NCBI GenBank assembly: GCA_023229385.1
Contig: JALNZI010000065.1
Location: forward strand, 1-7,682
DNA from: Candidatus Omnitrophota bacterium
Lineage (GTDB): Bacteria; Omnitrophota; Gorgyraeia; Gygaellales; Profunditerraquicolaceae
Length of the DNA stretch: 7,682 nt
Direction: 5' to 3'
A model generated the notes under the pieces. That model saw nothing but the letters and a program-made list of their open reading frames with translations. It searched no databases and was not told the origin of the DNA. The translations under genes and the position numbers were made by a program. Of the stretch, positions 7,036-7,682 are shown piece by piece (the stretch's first letter is position 1; every line of letters begins with the position of its first letter).

Positions 7036-7099
7036 TCTGCTGTTCGGTTGGAATTCCCTTAACGAGAACCATAAAATTAACTGATTATATTGAAAATAC

Positions 7100-7128
7100 T
7101 TGACTTATACCTTTTTTAGTAGTATAAA
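7100..7128 (+). promoter_or_regulatory. Sigma-70-type promoter of the ROK regulator
   Basis: A -35 TTGACT (7100-7105) and a -10 TATAAA (7123-7128) are separated by exactly 17 bp, each one mismatch from consensus. Transcription would begin near 7134-7136, giving a leader of about 43 bases with a GGAAGG SD (7160-7165) ahead of ATG 7178. This is the best promoter in the window and makes the regulator a separate transcription unit. Confidence 0.7.
7105..7127. promoter_or_regulatory. Candidate operator: inverted repeat TTATAC-N11-GTATAA
   Basis: Six-base arms at 7105-7110 and 7122-7127 are perfect inverted repeats lying between and partly over the -35 and -10 elements. A dimeric repressor bound here would block the promoter, as expected for autoregulation by the ROK protein. 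One arm is partly the -10 element itself, so the symmetry may be partly chance. Confidence 0.35.
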
Positions 7129-7143
7129 GAAAGTAATATTTTC
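7129..7143. promoter_or_regulatory. Candidate operator: near-palindrome at the transcription start
   Basis: GAAAGTAATATTTTC has six of seven arm positions paired around a central A. It sits directly after the -10 and over the predicted start of transcription. It could be a second repressor site. Short A/T-rich palindromes are common, so confidence is low. Confidence 0.3.
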
Positions 7144-7177
7144 TACATTTTTCCATCGGGGAAGGTAAATTTATCCC

Positions 7178-7682
7178 ATGCACACATTAGATTTACAAAA
7201 AGAAGTTTTTAGCGAGAAAGAAAAACGCAACATTGAGATATTTGATATTCTCAGGAAACAGGGGCCGATAAGCCGGTCGGATATTTCGCAGGGAATGGGC
7301 ATAAACGTAGTGACCATTTCCAATTATATTGATGATTTCATCAAGGGAAAACTGGTTTATGAAAAAGAACTGGATGTATCCGAAGGCGGCCGCAGGCCTG
7401 TCTTATTAGATTTAAATCCTCGTGCCGGTTTTGCCGTAGGCGTTGGGTTGAACCTGATGAATATGGTTGGCCTGCTCGTAAATTTAAAAGGCAATATCAT
7501 CACTAAAACTCAAATCGCCCGGCCGCAGACATCAGTAAAAGAAGTTTCCGAATGCCTTTTGGAAATCGTACGCGAGATCTTGCGGCGCTCTAAAGGCTAT
7601 GCCGATAACATAAAAGGCATCGGGATTGGTGTTGCTGGTTTAATCAATAAAAAAGACAGTTCTATCCATTGGCCGCAGAAAA
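7178..7682 (+). CDS. ROK-family transcriptional regulator (NagC/XylR-like), 3'-truncated by window
   Basis: 168 codons are visible from the ATG at 7178, open to the window edge; ROK regulators usually run to about 380-410 residues. Residues about 16-65 form a winged helix-turn-helix of the type typical of ROK repressors (EIFDILRKQGPISRSDIS, then GINVVTISNYIDDFI). The wing and linker GGRRPVLLDLNP are characteristic. The start of the ROK sugar-binding domain follows (FAVGVGLNLMNMVGLLVNLKG and GIGIGVAGLIN). The kinase-type DxGGT phosphate loop is absent (GVGLNL instead), which fits a regulator rather than a sugar kinase. The SD GGAAGG (7160-7165) is 12 bases before the ATG, a little far. The gene has its own promoter and lies beside a sugar-uptake and glycosidase operon, so it probably senses a sugar or sugar phosphate and controls this locus and itself. 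Confidence 0.92.
   Translation, partial: MHTLDLQKEVFSEKEKRNIEIFDILRKQGPISRSDISQGMGINVVTISNYIDDFIKGKLVYEKELDVSEGGRRPVLLDLNPRAGFAVGVGLNLMNMVGLLVNLKGNIITKTQIARPQTSVKEVSECLLEIVREILRRSKGYADNIKGIGIGVAGLINKKDSSIHWPQK

Larger units (their letters stand above)
7036..7177 (+). other. Intergenic region with the regulator's promoter
   Basis: This 142-bp A/T-rich gap is the longest non-coding stretch in the window. Its right half holds a good promoter and inverted repeats. The left half (7036-7099) shows no gene and no stem with a U-run, so the upstream operon may read through into the regulator. Confidence 0.6.

Noticed and set aside
7036..7099. Terminator after the TPR protein gene
   Set aside because: Only a 4-bp GGTT/AACC pairing is visible with no following U-run, which is too weak to call.

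Overview
The window reads as part of a bacterial carbohydrate-utilisation locus, with every gene on the + strand. From left to right it holds: the 3' part of a CUT1-type (MalG-like) sugar ABC transporter permease (2-652); a secreted 757-residue protein with a helical, TPR-like N-terminal half and a C-terminal clan GH-A-type glycosidase barrel (652-2925); a secreted protein made of two near-identical beta-sandwich, probably carbohydrate-binding, domains (2973-4121); a second glycosidase of the same kind as the C-terminal half of the first, predicted to be a lipoprotein (about 4102-5388); a secreted TPR protein with a C-terminal beta-rich domain (5401-7035); and the 5' part of a ROK-family transcriptional regulator (7178 to the window end).

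The first five genes are packed like an operon. The permease stop and the next start overlap as TAATG. Spacing is 47 bp before the two-domain binding protein and 12 bp before the TPR protein. The lipoprotein glycosidase probably starts inside the end of the binding-protein gene. A strong rho-independent-terminator-like hairpin (4143-4193) lies across the 4121/lipoprotein junction and inside the signal-peptide coding region. It may therefore lower or condition expression of the last two genes. The ROK regulator has its own well-formed sigma-70-type promoter (7100-7128), with inverted repeats inside and next to it that could be an autoregulatory operator.

A working model, which is inference: the two-domain protein and the two glycosidases bind and process a beta-linked glycan outside the inner membrane, the ABC transporter imports the products, the TPR protein scaffolds or assists, and the ROK protein senses a sugar and controls the locus. 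No substrate can be read from the sequence. The recognisable catalytic features are only those of retaining clan GH-A enzymes, with some resemblance to GH2/GH5/GH72-like barrels.

The organism looks like a diderm bacterium of moderate G+C with Sec and lipoprotein signals. The gene style (TPR plus glycosidase fusions, CUT1 transporter, ROK regulator, many secreted proteins of unclear family) reminds me of uncultured groups such as Omnitrophota or another PVC-related lineage. There is no marker gene here, so that placement is a weak guess.
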